Positions 1 to 8,099 are shown, numbered from the stretch's first letter. The stretch: 64,000 nt of DNA from Amycolatopsis taiwanensis DSM 45107 (GCF_000519205.1 NZ_JAFB01000026.1:1-64000), one strand, 5' to 3'. Notes: generated by a model from the sequence alone, not told the origin. A program made the numbers and translations.

Positions 1-1190
1 TAGTGCCGCGTCACGCAACGTTGGGTAGGTAATCTGGGCGGCGGATCTTCGAGCCGACTGCGAAGTGACGTTTCGGGTGGCAATGCCGGTTGCGCCACCG
101 GAGATAGCCGGCGATGGCGGCTTCCTGGGCGGCATGGGAGGGGTAGTCGCTGCCATCGAGGGCGAAGTAGCGCAGCGCGGTGAATTCGCACTCGACCCAG
201 TTCAGCCAGGACGCGTTGCTCGGTGTGTAGACCAGCTCGATCCCGTGGTCGGTGCACCAGGCGGTGACCTCGGCTTTGCCGTGGGGTTTGTAGTTGTCGC
301 AGATCAGATAGAGCTTCCCGGTGGGGAAGCGGCGGCGGAGTTGTTTGCAGAAGTCGAGGAACTGCGGCCAGCGTTTGCGGTCACGGAATCGGTAGAACAC
401 CTGACCCGAGGTGAGATCGAGCGCGGCGAACATCTGCCGGATACCGGCGTGACGGTTGTATGTGGCGCGCAGGCGTGCCGGCTGGCCGCGGCGGAACCAG
501 CCGTGGCCAGGGCGGGGTTGCAGGTTCAACGGCCCGAACTCGTCGACACAGATCACCCGCCCGTCGACGGGTGGATGGTCATACAGGTTCAGGATGCGAG
601 CCATCTTGGCGGCGAAGTCCGGGTCGCGGCTGGCCTTCCACGTTTTCGTGCGCTGCCAACTGATGCCGGCCTTGTTCAGGATGCGTCGCGCGGTCTCGGC
701 GGAGACGGCCAGCCGGTGGTGTTCGCGCAGGTAAGCGACGAGTTTGGTGAGGCTCCAGGTGGTGAACGGTTGCCCGAGTTCGCAGGGAGCGCTGCGGGCG
801 ATGCGGCAGAGGAGTTCGCGGGCGGCCGGACCGAATTTAGCTGGTCGACCGCCGCTCCATTTTGGGTCCAATGCCGCGAACCCCTGCTGGTTGAACGCGT
901 GGATCACCTCCCGCACGTAGTTCTCGGTCGCGGCGAACATGACTGCGATCTCACCGGCGGACCGGCCCTGCACCGACGCGAGCACGATCCCGGCTCGACG
1001 CAACCGAACCCGGTCCCGTGTCGACCTGGTGATCTTCACCAAGCGCTGTGCTTGTTCGGGCTCCAACTCGTGCACAAACACCTCGGGCTGACGAGCCACA
1101 GGCACCACCTCCCCCGAGCAGCCTGCCAGGCCCGATCAGCGCGTCGAACTATGGGCCATTACCTCGCCAACCTTCTGAGGCGCGGCACTA
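1..1190. mobile_element. IS630-family insertion sequence, apparently complete
   Basis: A single transposase ORF lies between imperfect terminal inverted repeats. The left end (1-33) and the reverse complement of the right end (1158-1190) both begin TAGTGCCGCG and both end AGGTAAT, with scattered mismatches between. Both extremities carry a TA dinucleotide (1-2 and 1189-1190), as expected for IS630/Tc1-type elements, which insert at TA and duplicate it. The window starts exactly at the left end, so the left flank is not visible. The right end abuts the 21-bp-unit element that begins about 8 bp further on. Confidence 0.85.
11..1108 (-). CDS. IS630-family transposase (DDE superfamily)
   Basis: 365-residue transposase of usual IS630 length with a GTG start. 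An N-terminal helix-turn-helix region (about residues 20-95, including an RSAGEIAVMF-type helix and a GGRPAKF linker) precedes a DDE catalytic domain. The acidic triad is visible as D189 (CVDEFG), D271 (CDNYKPHG) and E306 (WLNWVE). The 34-residue spacing between the second D and the E is the DD34E signature of the family. The enzyme would cut and paste the element at TA sites. No frameshift or stop interrupts it, so it may still be active. It is the only gene in the element. Confidence 0.93.
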   Translation of the reverse strand: MVPVARQPEVFVHELEPEQAQRLVKITRSTRDRVRLRRAGIVLASVQGRSAGEIAVMFAATENYVREVIHAFNQQGFAALDPKWSGGRPAKFGPAARELLCRIARSAPCELGQPFTTWSLTKLVAYLREHHRLAVSAETARRILNKAGISWQRTKTWKASRDPDFAAKMARILNLYDHPPVDGRVICVDEFGPLNLQPRPGHGWFRRGQPARLRATYNRHAGIRQMFAALDLTSGQVFYRFRDRKRWPQFLDFCKQLRRRFPTGKLYLICDNYKPHGKAEVTAWCTDHGIELVYTPSNASWLNWVECEFTALRYFALDGSDYPSHAAQEAAIAGYLRWRNRHCHPKRHFAVGSKIRRPDYLPNVA

Positions 1191-1197
1191 GGGTCTC

Positions 1198-1643
1198 CCA
1201 GACCCCTGTGTTCCCGTTCCAGGAAGCTGAGTTCCCGTTCCAGGAAGCTGAGTTCCCGTTCCAGGAGGCTGAGTTCCTAGCTCAGGAGCCCGTGTCCCCG
1301 ATCCAGGACGCGAGTTCGTCGCAGTCGCGGGAGTGGGATGGTCCTGGCGGCGTGCCTGGCAACGTTGCCGGGGTGATCCGGCCTTCGGCATCTGTGTTCC
1401 CAAGCCGGAACTCGGGTGCCTAAGCCGGGAACTCGGGTGCCTGAGCCGGGAACTCGGGTGCCTGAGCCGGGGACACGCCAGTGCGGGCGTGTCCCCGGCT
1501 GGGGAGGGTTCTGGGTTCAGGTCGGTGAGTTCTGGGTTCAGGTCGGTGAGTTCTGGGTTCAGGTCGGTGAGTTCTGGGGCGGGGAAGGTGAGTTCTGGGT
1601 TTGTGACGGGTTCCGGGGTTCGGGCAAGAACGCCAAGATCAGC
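1198..1643. repeat. Non-coding element 1: inverted arms of 21-bp units around a perfect hairpin
   Basis: Direct reading shows three blocks. Block A has 21-bp units starting at 1208, 1229, 1250, 1271 and 1292, each opening with GAGTTCC or GTGTTCC/GTGTCCC. Block B (about 1393-1479) has 21-bp units in the opposite orientation (CGGGAACTCGGGTGCCTGAG). Block C (about 1501-1600) has forward 21-bp units with GAGTTCTGGGTTCAGG. Between B and C is a perfect 15-bp stem (1465-1479 with 1486-1500, loop AGTGCG) built from GTGTCCCCGG. The outer ends (1198-1214 and 1622-1643) recur exactly, inverted, at element 2. Both strands stay open here only because 21 nt is seven codons; the repetitive peptides are not credible proteins. 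Confidence 0.85.
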
Positions 1644-1770
1644 GCAATCCAACCGACTTCGACCCTGGCCCTAACACGGCAGCCCGACATCGGCCCAGAC
1701 CTCGTAGCGGATTCTTCTCACTCGTCCATTAAGGATGGTCGTCGTCGGTGAATCCTGCGCGGGGACGCCG

Positions 1771-2373
1771 CTACGCGGCGGCGGGTGGCGGGATGGCGCC
1801 CGCCGTGAGCCCGCGCCGGCGCCGGTAGTAGTGCACCGTCAGGATGCCGAGCAGCGGGCCCCAGGCCGCGAGGGGCGTGTACGAGACCCAGAATGCGATG
1901 GTCTGCCAGCCGTGCATGTTCACACCCGTGCCGGGCGTGCCGTTGATGGTCCGGCCCATGGCCAGCATGAACAGCGCATAGGGGAAGATCATCAGTGCCG
2001 CGGCACCCAGACCGGCGGGGATCACGGCGGCCCGGACCGGGACCGGCCGTCCGCCCAACCGGGGAATCCAGCGCGGGAAGACCTCGCCCCAGGTGCACAC
2101 CAGCCCCATGGTCAGAAAGGCCAGCGCCTCGCTGACGATGCTCAGGATGATGACGTACCCCCAGCCGGAGAACACCTCGACACCGCGCCCAGGCGCGTCC
2201 GGCGGCGAGAGGGCGGGATCGAGGACCGGGGCGTCGAAGGCGAAGCCGGCGATACGCCAAACGCACGATGGCAGCACGATCAAGGTCGTGGCGTAGGCCG
2301 CCCACACGGCCCACCGGGGTGCCTCGGCGACCGGCCGGCCGTGCAGTTTCTCCATGATGCCGCCAGAAGTCAT
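1771..2373 (-). CDS. Uncharacterised membrane protein, four predicted TM helices
   Basis: 200 residues; family not recognised. Hydrophobic segments lie at about residues 20-44, 68-92, 112-136 and 150-173, consistent with a four-helix integral membrane protein with a short basic C-terminus (YYRRRRG). The ATG at 2373 has GGGGAG six bases upstream, which favours it over the internal ATG of MEKLHG. The overlapping ORFs on both strands lack any protein-like pattern. The gene is flanked by the two inverted copies of the 21-bp-unit element, so it could be cargo or simply a gene caught between two copies. Function unknown. Confidence 0.72.
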   Translation of the reverse strand: MTSGGIMEKLHGRPVAEAPRWAVWAAYATTLIVLPSCVWRIAGFAFDAPVLDPALSPPDAPGRGVEVFSGWGYVIILSIVSEALAFLTMGLVCTWGEVFPRWIPRLGGRPVPVRAAVIPAGLGAAALMIFPYALFMLAMGRTINGTPGTGVNMHGWQTIAFWVSYTPLAAWGPLLGILTVHYYRRRRGLTAGAIPPPAAA

Positions 2374-2636
2374 GCGCGCTCCCCGTCAAGAGGGTGCGCG
2401 ACGGATCGGTAGGTACCCCGCCTCGCACTGACGTCGCCACTCCCACCAGCCATCGGTGGTGGCGTTCGATCCCACGGGCCGCGCCGAGACGGACTCATCT
2501 CATCAGGTGTCACGCCTGCAGAGTTTCAGACCAATGCTGAGAGTCTGCTGTGGATCGACCGGGAGGTGCACGCCTTCCCGGCGCCTGGATGAAGGTTCCG
2601 CCAGGACCTGTGTTGAAGTCGGCTGGGGTGGGTTGG

Positions 2637-2923
2637 GCTGATCTTGGCGTTCTTGCCCGAACCCCCGGAACTCGCCCCGAACCCAGAACTCACCTCCCCG
2701 AACCCAGAACTCACCCACCCGAACCCGGAACTCACCCACCCGAACCCAGAACTCGCCCACCCGAACCCGGAACTCGCCCACCCGAACCCGGAACTCGCCC
2801 TGCCCAGCCGGGGACACGCCAGCAGCTGGCGTGTCCCCGGCTCAGGCGCCCGAGTTCCCGGCTCAGGCGGGCGTGTCCCCGGTCCAGGCACTCGAGTTCC
2901 GGCTTCGGAACACAGGGGTCTGG
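2637..2923. repeat. Non-coding element 2: inverted, shorter copy of element 1
   Basis: The left boundary (2637-2658) is the exact reverse complement of 1622-1643, and the right boundary (2907-2923) is the exact reverse complement of 1198-1214, so this is the same element in opposite orientation. The left arm carries about six tandem 21-bp units read on the minus strand (GAGTTCCGGGTTCGGGTGGG and variants). A perfect 18-bp stem follows (2806-2823 with 2825-2842, one-base loop), then a right arm of forward units alternating GTGTCCCC and GAGTTCC. Unit bodies differ from those of element 1 while the cores and ends are kept. No credible protein is encoded. Confidence 0.85.
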
Positions 2924-3196
2924 AGCGGGAACACAGCGCCGGCGCCACCCGCTATGACAAACTCGCCACCGCTAGGAAGCCACCGTCCACCCCGCTGCGA
3001 TCAACCAATGGCTCTGATTGACATTGATACAGACCCTAGGCCCCACCCTCCGAAATTAGTCCATTAAGTACAGTCACGGTCCGCGATCCGCGCCCGTGAA
3101 CGGTCGGCTGGTCGAATTTGAAGCACCGGCCTCGCAGCCCCACTGGTTCGTTGCGCGTCTGTGGTCGCGATCAACTTGGGTCAATGCAATGTGCTC

Positions 3197-3429
3197 ATGA
3201 GAAGGACCATCAGGCTTGACCAGGATGTCGCCACCGCCGCCGAGCAACTCCGTCGAGAGCGACACAGTGGGTTGAGCCAGGCAGTGAACGAACTCGCGAG
3301 AATCGGCATAGAGCGCAGCAGAGCTCCACGGCCGTTCCAGCAGCGCACTGACACCTCGGGTTGTGCGTCGACGTCACCAACGTGGCCGAGACACTCGAAC
3401 TCCTCGACGAGTTGAACGACGCCCGGTGA
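3197..3429 (+). pseudogene. VapB-type antitoxin, frameshifted
   Basis: From the ATG at 3197 the frame reads MRRTIRLDQDVATAAEQLRR and continues LSQAVNELARIGIERSR, a ribbon-helix-helix antitoxin pattern. After FQQRT (about 3345) the sense frame is lost, and a VapB-like tail (VDVTNVAETLELLDELNDAR) resumes in another frame from 3364 to the TGA at 3427-3429. A small indel between about 3345 and 3364 explains this. The tail's stop overlaps the GTG of the following toxin fragment (GTGA), the usual coupling in such modules. It probably makes no functional antitoxin. Confidence 0.6.
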
Positions 3430-3509
3430 TCGTTGACGCCAACGTCCTGCTGTACGCGGTCGACCGCGATAGCGCCCGGCGAACATCCCGCCGAGTCATT
3501 GCTGAGTGA
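3426..3509 (+). pseudogene. VapC-type PIN-domain toxin, N-terminal remnant
   Basis: GTG at 3426, overlapping the antitoxin stop, begins VIVDANVLLYAVDRDSAR, the canonical start of a PIN-domain ribonuclease including the first catalytic Asp (VDAN). A TGA ends the frame after 27 codons (3507-3509), and the remaining conserved acidic residues are missing. This is a truncated toxin with no expected activity. Confidence 0.65.
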
Positions 3510-3708
3510 TGGCGGTTTCGATGATGCCGACCGCGGTGATCGCGCCGTAAGCCAGCAGGCGCAGCAGGCAGTGATCGGTATATGGGCCGGTGGTCCGCCA
3601 GCGAGCGACGTCGTCGTCGGTGATCTCGCCCGGGGCGAGCCCGGCCAGGATCGCGAGCGCGGCGCCGGGCCGGTCGTCCGGTCCGAGCAAGACCAGGAGT
3701 TCCGCCAG
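3496..3708 (-). pseudogene. Short unidentified ORF, possible gene remnant
   Basis: An open frame on the minus strand (CTG or TTG starts; an upstream in-frame TAG at about 3713) encodes roughly 64-70 residues including GLAPGEITDDDVARWRTTG and a hydrophobic end LLRLLAYGAITAVGIIETAI. Its composition is protein-like, but no family is recognised and no good ribosome binding site is visible. It lies between the broken toxin-antitoxin pair and the oxidoreductase gene. It may be the 3' end of a deleted gene; low confidence. Confidence 0.28.
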
Positions 3709-3745
3709 CCACTAGTAGATCAGTAATGGGGATACGGAGCTTCGG

Positions 3746-4396
3746 TCAGCTGGCGATGGAGATCGCGGCGCCGGTCGGAGCGGCCGGGTCGGTGAGCGAG
3801 CGCAGGACGTAGTCGGCCAGGTCTGCCCGGGAGGTGCGGAGTCCGCCCCGCACATTGCGGTCGATCGCGGTGCGATAGGTGCCGCTGGCGGGTTGATCGG
3901 TGAGTCTGGCGGGACGCACGATCGTCCACTCCAGACCGCTGGCGCGGACGATCTCCTCCATCCGGCGCTTGTCGGCGGCGGTGTGCTCGAGCACCTTGCC
4001 GAGGATCGGCTTGAGCAGGAAGCGGCTGAACGGTCCGTCGCCGTCGGTGGTGACCACCCCCGCACTCAGCACGACGAGCCGTCGCACGCCTTCGGCTCGC
4101 ATGGCCGTGATGATGCTTGTCGCACTGTCGGCGCAGACCGTGGTCGGCACCCGTCCCGCCCGGGAGCCCAGTGCCGACACGACGGCGGCGCTTCCGCGGA
4201 TGGCCGGGGCGATCGCGGTGGGGTCCATGACATCTGCTCGCAGCACCGTCAGCCGGGGATGCGTCCAGTCCAGCCGGGCCGGGTCCCGGACCACCGCGGT
4301 GACCTCGTGGCCGGCTTCACAGGCTTGCTGGAGTATCTGGCGGCCGGTGCCGCCGGTGGCGCCGAAGAGCGTGATGCCACCCGATATATCTGACAT
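3746..4396 (-). CDS. NAD(P)H-binding oxidoreductase (atypical SDR / NmrA-like)
   Basis: 216 residues from the ATG at 4396 (MSDISGGITLFGATGG). The Rossmann glycine motif GATGGTGRQI is at residues 12-21, followed by VTAVVRDPARL and a domain layout typical of short atypical SDRs (NAD(P)-binding_10; flavin reductase / biliverdin reductase B-like). There is no classical YxxxK. The substrate cannot be read. The gene is divergent from a TetR regulator 37 bp away, and the start codon lies inside a 13-bp palindrome (4391-4403). Autoregulated TetR/enzyme cassettes of this kind are usually induced by a small molecule (inference). A longer upstream frame exists but overlaps the TetR gene. Confidence 0.85.
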   Translation of the reverse strand: MSDISGGITLFGATGGTGRQILQQACEAGHEVTAVVRDPARLDWTHPRLTVLRADVMDPTAIAPAIRGSAAVVSALGSRAGRVPTTVCADSATSIITAMRAEGVRRLVVLSAGVVTTDGDGPFSRFLLKPILGKVLEHTAADKRRMEEIVRASGLEWTIVRPARLTDQPASGTYRTAIDRNVRGGLRTSRADLADYVLRSLTDPAAPTGAAISIAS

Positions 4397-4403
4397 TCTG
4401 TCA
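4391..4403. promoter_or_regulatory. Candidate TetR operator overlapping the oxidoreductase start
   Basis: Perfect palindrome TGACA-TTC-TGTCA in the 37-bp gap between the divergent oxidoreductase and TetR genes. The oxidoreductase ATG lies within it, so binding would block its translation start and nearby promoter. The TetR ATG follows about 30 bp away. Confidence 0.45.
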
Positions 4404-4433
4404 AACATAACCACTTTTACTATCCTTGACAAC

Positions 4434-5063
4434 ATGCCAGAGCTAACCGCTCCCCGGCGTCGGCGACGCCGCACCGATGCCGAACGCAGCGCCAACGCGA
4501 TCCTGCACGCGGCCGTGGAGATCCTCGCCACCCAACCGAACGCGAGTGTCGAGGACATCGCCACCGCGGCCGGCGTGAGCCGTCAGACCGTCTATGCGCA
4601 CTTCAAGACCCGCGAGGCACTCATCAATGCGGTGATCGACGCGATCACCCGCGAAGCGGTGGCCGAAATGGACGCCGCTCGGTTGGACGAGGGACCCGCC
4701 GCGGAGGCACTGCTCCGCCTGCTCGACGCCAGCTGGCGAACCCTCCGGCGCTACCCGCTGATCCTGGGCGTCGCCACCCAGTCCGCCGACGCCGAAGCCG
4801 ATCATCACCGCCACCGGGCGGTGGCGGACCACCTCGACCGCGTGCTCACCCGAGGCCGGCAATCCGGCGAGTTCGCCGGCGATCTCAACGCCCGCTGGCT
4901 CGGCACCGCCATCATCAGCCTCGGCCACGCGGCGGGAGATGCGGTGCGCACGGAACAACTCCCCCTCGACGAGGCCACCACCGCCTTGGCCAGAAGTGTC
5001 CTGCGGATCTGCGGCGTCAACCCACGCACGATCACGAAACTCGTCGACGCCACGCCGCGCTGA
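4434..5063 (+). CDS. TetR/AcrR-family transcriptional regulator
   Basis: 209 residues from the ATG at 4434 (MPELTAPRRRRRRTDAERS). The N-terminal HTH is clear: ILHAAVEIL, then VEDIATAAGVSRQTVYAHF at about residues 38-57, as in TetR_N. The C-terminal helices form the ligand domain, with low conservation. The frame stays open far upstream only as a shadow of the opposite gene. It is divergent from the oxidoreductase and probably represses that gene and itself through the intervening palindrome. Ligand unknown. Confidence 0.9.
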   Translation: MPELTAPRRRRRRTDAERSANAILHAAVEILATQPNASVEDIATAAGVSRQTVYAHFKTREALINAVIDAITREAVAEMDAARLDEGPAAEALLRLLDASWRTLRRYPLILGVATQSADAEADHHRHRAVADHLDRVLTRGRQSGEFAGDLNARWLGTAIISLGHAAGDAVRTEQLPLDEATTALARSVLRICGVNPRTITKLVDATPR

Positions 5064-5234
5064 GGTGACGATCGCCGTGCTACGGTCGGCGGCGATGCGC
5101 ACCGCGGATTCCCGGTCATGGCGGGAGATCATTACCGAGCGCGCCGGCTGAGCCAGGAAGCCGGCGTGCCGCACGCCTGCGCTCTCCGGGACCTGGCCGG
5201 AGCTCCCTCTCGATCCCAGCCGAGGAGACCCGCC

Positions 5235-5597
5235 ATGCCCCCTGCAGTTGTCACCTGCGCACGCACCTTCGTCGCCCATGTCACCGACCATCTCGATGGA
5301 GCAGCACGGGTACTGACCTTGGTACGCGGACGGCGCTACCCGGTACGGAGCTTCGCCGTCGACATCTGTTCCGAAGCAACCGTCAGCGAAGTACGCCTCA
5401 CCGTCGTACTCACCGCGCCGGACGCCGAACTCCTCGTCCGGCGCCTTCGTCGCATGCCGGCAGTACTCTCGGCCACGGCCGTCGGATTGCCCTCCGAGGC
5501 TGCGCCGGCCCCAGGGCAGGAACCTGCTTCGCTGCCCGTACTGCCACAGGCGGTACCGATAGCGGGCGATACTCCCGAAGCCGTAGTGGCAAAGTAG
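5235..5597 (+). CDS. Stand-alone ACT-domain protein, acetolactate synthase small-subunit-like
   Basis: 120 residues from an ATG with GAGGAGA seven bases upstream. Residues about 15-75 read as one ACT domain (AARVLTLVRGRRYPVRSF, then VRLTVVLTAPDAELLVRRL), the fold by which IlvN/IlvH senses branched-chain amino acids. The Pro/Ala-rich tail has no recognisable domain. No ilvB or other catalytic subunit is adjacent, so it may be an orphan regulatory subunit or an ACT protein with another partner. The carboxylesterase downstream (48-bp gap) is co-directional and may share a transcript. Confidence 0.72.
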   Translation: MPPAVVTCARTFVAHVTDHLDGAARVLTLVRGRRYPVRSFAVDICSEATVSEVRLTVVLTAPDAELLVRRLRRMPAVLSATAVGLPSEAAPAPGQEPASLPVLPQAVPIAGDTPEAVVAK

Positions 5598-5644
5598 CTT
5601 CTCGGCCGACGACAGCGCACCGACCGGAGGCGAGACTGGCGGGC

Positions 5645-7321
5645 GTGCTCGAATCTGGTCTGAACCGCAAGAAGCTCGCACGCGGAATCACTCGGCTGTC
5701 CTGGGTGTGGCTGCTCGGCAGAGCGTTCATCCGCCTTGTCCGGAACCGCAAGCGAAACCGGCGCCGTGTCGTCCTGAGCGCCTTGGCGCTCGTGGTCGTT
5801 CCCCTTGGGGCATCGATGGCCATGGCGGCGACCGACCCGGCGATCGTCGATACCGATGACGGTGCGTTGCGCGGGGCCGTCGCCAGCGATCACCGCACGT
5901 TCTCCGGAATCCCCTTCGCCGCACCGCCGGTCGACAACCTCCGCTGGCAAGCGCCACAACCAGCCGTGCCGTGGCCGGGAATCCGCGACGCGACCCGGCC
6001 CGGCAGCATGTGCGCGCAAGCGGGCTGGGTGGATGGCAAGGCTGCGCAGATCGGTAGCGAGGACTGCCTGTACCTCGATGTCACGACACCGAGCCGCGGA
6101 ACCGGCCTGCCGGTCATGGTGTGGATTCCGGGCGGCGGCTTCGTGCAGGGGGCCGGTGACCAGTACGACCCGGCGAGACTGGCCGCCACCGGCAACGTCG
6201 TGGTCGTGACGATCAACTACCGGCTGGACGCATTGGGCTTCCTGGACGATCCGGACTTCGGCGATGACCCGGACGCCGGGAACTACGGCTTGGCCGACCA
6301 ACAGGCGGCGCTGCGCTGGGTGCGGCACAACATCGCCTCGTTCGGCGGTGATCCAGGCAATGTCACGGTCTTCGGCCAGTCCGCGGGCGCCTTCAGTATC
6401 TGCGCGCACCTGGTGGCACCGGCCTCACGTGCCCTGTTCGACAAAGCCATCATCCAAAGTGGACCGTGTGGCAACTCGTTCGTCACCGCTGATGTGGCGC
6501 GGAAGCGTGGGAAAGAGGTGGCGGCGCGGCTGGGATGCGCCACCGGTGATGTCGCCACGTGCCTGCGCGCCAAGCCGGTGAACGAACTCGTCGGCATCGA
6601 CGGAGATCACGTGTTCACCTCGACCGACAGGTTGCGCGACATGCCATGGACGCCGGTCGTGGGCACCCCGGTACTTCCCGAACAACCACTGCAGGCACTG
6701 CGCGACGGCCACGCTGCCCGGGTTCCACTCATCCAGGGTGCCACCCGGGACGAGATGCGACCGTTCGTGGCCTTGGACTACGACGTCAAGGGAACTCCGG
6801 TGACCGAGGCGGAATATCCGAACATCATCCGGCAGGTCTTCGGCGCGAAGGCGCGACTCGTCCTCGAGAAGTACCCGCCGTCGAACTACCCGAGTCCCGG
6901 CATCGCGCTCGCCACCGTGCTCACCGACGCCGGGCGCAAGGTCGGTGCCTGCACCACGCTCCCGGCCGACACGGCGGCGGCCGCTCGTATGCCGGTCTAT
7001 GCCTACGAGTTCGCGCAGGACGACGGGTTGACGATCGGCGACTTCCCGATGGGAGCGGCGCATTCGGCCGAGTTGCCCTACCTGTTCGACGGGTCGTTCG
7101 GGTCCGCGCCGCTGCCCCCCACCCCGGATCGGCAGCTCCTTTCGCAACGCCTGATCTCGTACTGGGCCCAGTTCGCCAAGACGGGCGACCCCAACAACTC
7201 CGAGGCACCACCGTGGCCGGCCTACCACCCCGGTCAGCCCCTGCTGTCCATCAAAGCCGGTTCGGACGGCATCGGCCTGGTGGACCTGGCCCGCGAACAT
7301 CAGTGCCCGTTGTGGTCCTGA
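5645..7321 (+). CDS. Exported carboxylesterase, type B (para-nitrobenzyl esterase-like)
   Basis: 558 residues from the GTG at 5645. A basic stretch (residues 32-42) and hydrophobic segment (42-60) ending ASMAMA look like a signal peptide or membrane anchor; the long basic N-terminus makes the start uncertain, and a later TTG or GTG is possible. The mature part is a full carboxylesterase family fold: GIPFAAPP, oxyanion-hole GGGF (163-166), nucleophile elbow GQSAGA with S246, and a C-terminal GAAHSAELPYLF carrying the catalytic His. It hydrolyses carboxylic esters, probably outside the membrane; substrate unknown. A hairpin terminator follows. Confidence 0.88.
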   Translation: MLESGLNRKKLARGITRLSWVWLLGRAFIRLVRNRKRNRRRVVLSALALVVVPLGASMAMAATDPAIVDTDDGALRGAVASDHRTFSGIPFAAPPVDNLRWQAPQPAVPWPGIRDATRPGSMCAQAGWVDGKAAQIGSEDCLYLDVTTPSRGTGLPVMVWIPGGGFVQGAGDQYDPARLAATGNVVVVTINYRLDALGFLDDPDFGDDPDAGNYGLADQQAALRWVRHNIASFGGDPGNVTVFGQSAGAFSICAHLVAPASRALFDKAIIQSGPCGNSFVTADVARKRGKEVAARLGCATGDVATCLRAKPVNELVGIDGDHVFTSTDRLRDMPWTPVVGTPVLPEQPLQALRDGHAARVPLIQGATRDEMRPFVALDYDVKGTPVTEAEYPNIIRQVFGAKARLVLEKYPPSNYPSPGIALATVLTDAGRKVGACTTLPADTAAAARMPVYAYEFAQDDGLTIGDFPMGAAHSAELPYLFDGSFGSAPLPPTPDRQLLSQRLISYWAQFAKTGDPNNSEAPPWPAYHPGQPLLSIKAGSDGIGLVDLAREHQCPLWS

Positions 7322-7336
7322 CGAGCCTCGGTCTTT

Positions 7337-7368
7337 GGACCGCCAGCCGCGTCGGCGCCTGGCGGTCC
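7337..7368. terminator. Bidirectional hairpin terminator between convergent genes
   Basis: Perfect 10-bp stem GGACCGCCAG / CTGGCGGTCC with a 12-base loop, located between the convergent esterase (stop 7321) and membrane-protein (stop 7403) genes. No U tract, as is common in high-GC actinobacteria. Confidence 0.6.
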
Positions 7369-7402
7369 GGTCGGTCGTCGCCACCCGATCACGTCCGACG
7401 AG

Positions 7403-8053
7403 CTACCGGCCCAGCAGGCTGATGCCGTAGGCGACGATCCACGTGGCCCAGCCGAGCCAGCCGATCAGGCCGACCCGCGCGATCTTGTTGGTACCGCCGG
7501 TGTTGTAGGGGCTGGCTGCCGCGGAGACGAAAAGCAGGGCAGCACTGGCGTAGCCGAGCCACGTCTGCCAACCGGCGATCAGCCCGGCGTTCGCTCCGGC
7601 GGCGGTGAAGCCGATCAGTGCCGCGCTCAGGAACACCTGGTTGAATCCGAACAGCACATTGCTCAGGCTCCACAGTCCCGCCACCGATCCGCGATCGCGC
7701 GCGGCGGCCGAGGCGAGACCGAACCGGAGCGCCTCCACGACGGTGAAGGTGGCGTTCTGCATGAGCACTCCGGCGAAGCCCACCAGCGCCCATGCCCCCG
7801 GGCCCGCGTCGCCGTGCCAGAGCACCGACAGCAACCCGGAGGCGAACACCGTGAGGAACAGCCACGTGGCCGGCGCCAACACCGACGGCCTTTTCAAGGC
7901 GTCGCCGACGGAAGCCAAGGCGGCCGTGACCTCATCCAGGCTCTGGCCCGAGTTCGGGAGCGGCAGCCCGCCACGGATGTAGCCGGCGTTGACGACGATC
8001 GCCACCAGCACGAACCCGATGCCGCCCAGGCCCGCCAGATCAGTGAAGCTCAC
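7403..8053 (-). CDS. Multi-pass membrane protein of unknown function
   Basis: 216 residues from the GTG at 8053, chosen because GGAGGT lies about nine bases upstream; a longer frame runs into the TetR promoter. About six hydrophobic segments are visible (starting VSFTDLAGLGGIGFVLVAIV and ending GLIGWLGWATWIVAYGISLL) with short loops. No transport or catalytic motif is recognised. It is divergent from a TetR gene with a 15-bp palindrome between, which suggests a ligand-induced membrane function such as tolerance or export (inference). Confidence 0.75.
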   Translation of the reverse strand: MSFTDLAGLGGIGFVLVAIVVNAGYIRGGLPLPNSGQSLDEVTAALASVGDALKRPSVLAPATWLFLTVFASGLLSVLWHGDAGPGAWALVGFAGVLMQNATFTVVEALRFGLASAAARDRGSVAGLWSLSNVLFGFNQVFLSAALIGFTAAGANAGLIAGWQTWLGYASAALLFVSAAASPYNTGGTNKIARVGLIGWLGWATWIVAYGISLLGR

Positions 8054-8084
8054 GAGAACACCTCCGCGTGTCGTTTTACGGGTG

Positions 8085-8099
8085 CTATATTCAATATAG
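8085..8099. promoter_or_regulatory. Candidate TetR operator, 15-bp perfect palindrome
   Basis: CTATATT-C-AATATAG is a perfect inverted repeat in the 73-bp gap between the divergent membrane-protein and TetR genes. It is embedded in a longer imperfect dyad that begins TTACGG and ends CCGTAA. The AT-rich core in GC-rich DNA also fits a -10 region. Confidence 0.55.

Noticed and set aside
65..1423. Long plus-strand ORF opposite the transposase
   Set aside because: Its frame is held open by the codon bias of the minus-strand IS630 transposase, which has all catalytic motifs. Similar antisense shadows (29233-31881, 32388-34277, 36606-38309, 52642-54126, 59850-61466, 61804-63237) were rejected for the same reason.
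1188..1652. ORFs across the repeat arrays giving periodic peptides (for example repeats of NPELTDL)
   Set aside because: A 21-bp unit equals seven codons, so all frames without a stop in the unit stay open. The peptides have no start site, no fold-like composition and the frames conflict on both strands.
1198..2923. CRISPR arrays
   Set aside because: Units are contiguous 21-mers without unique spacers, the arms are inverted around a hairpin, and no cas gene is present.
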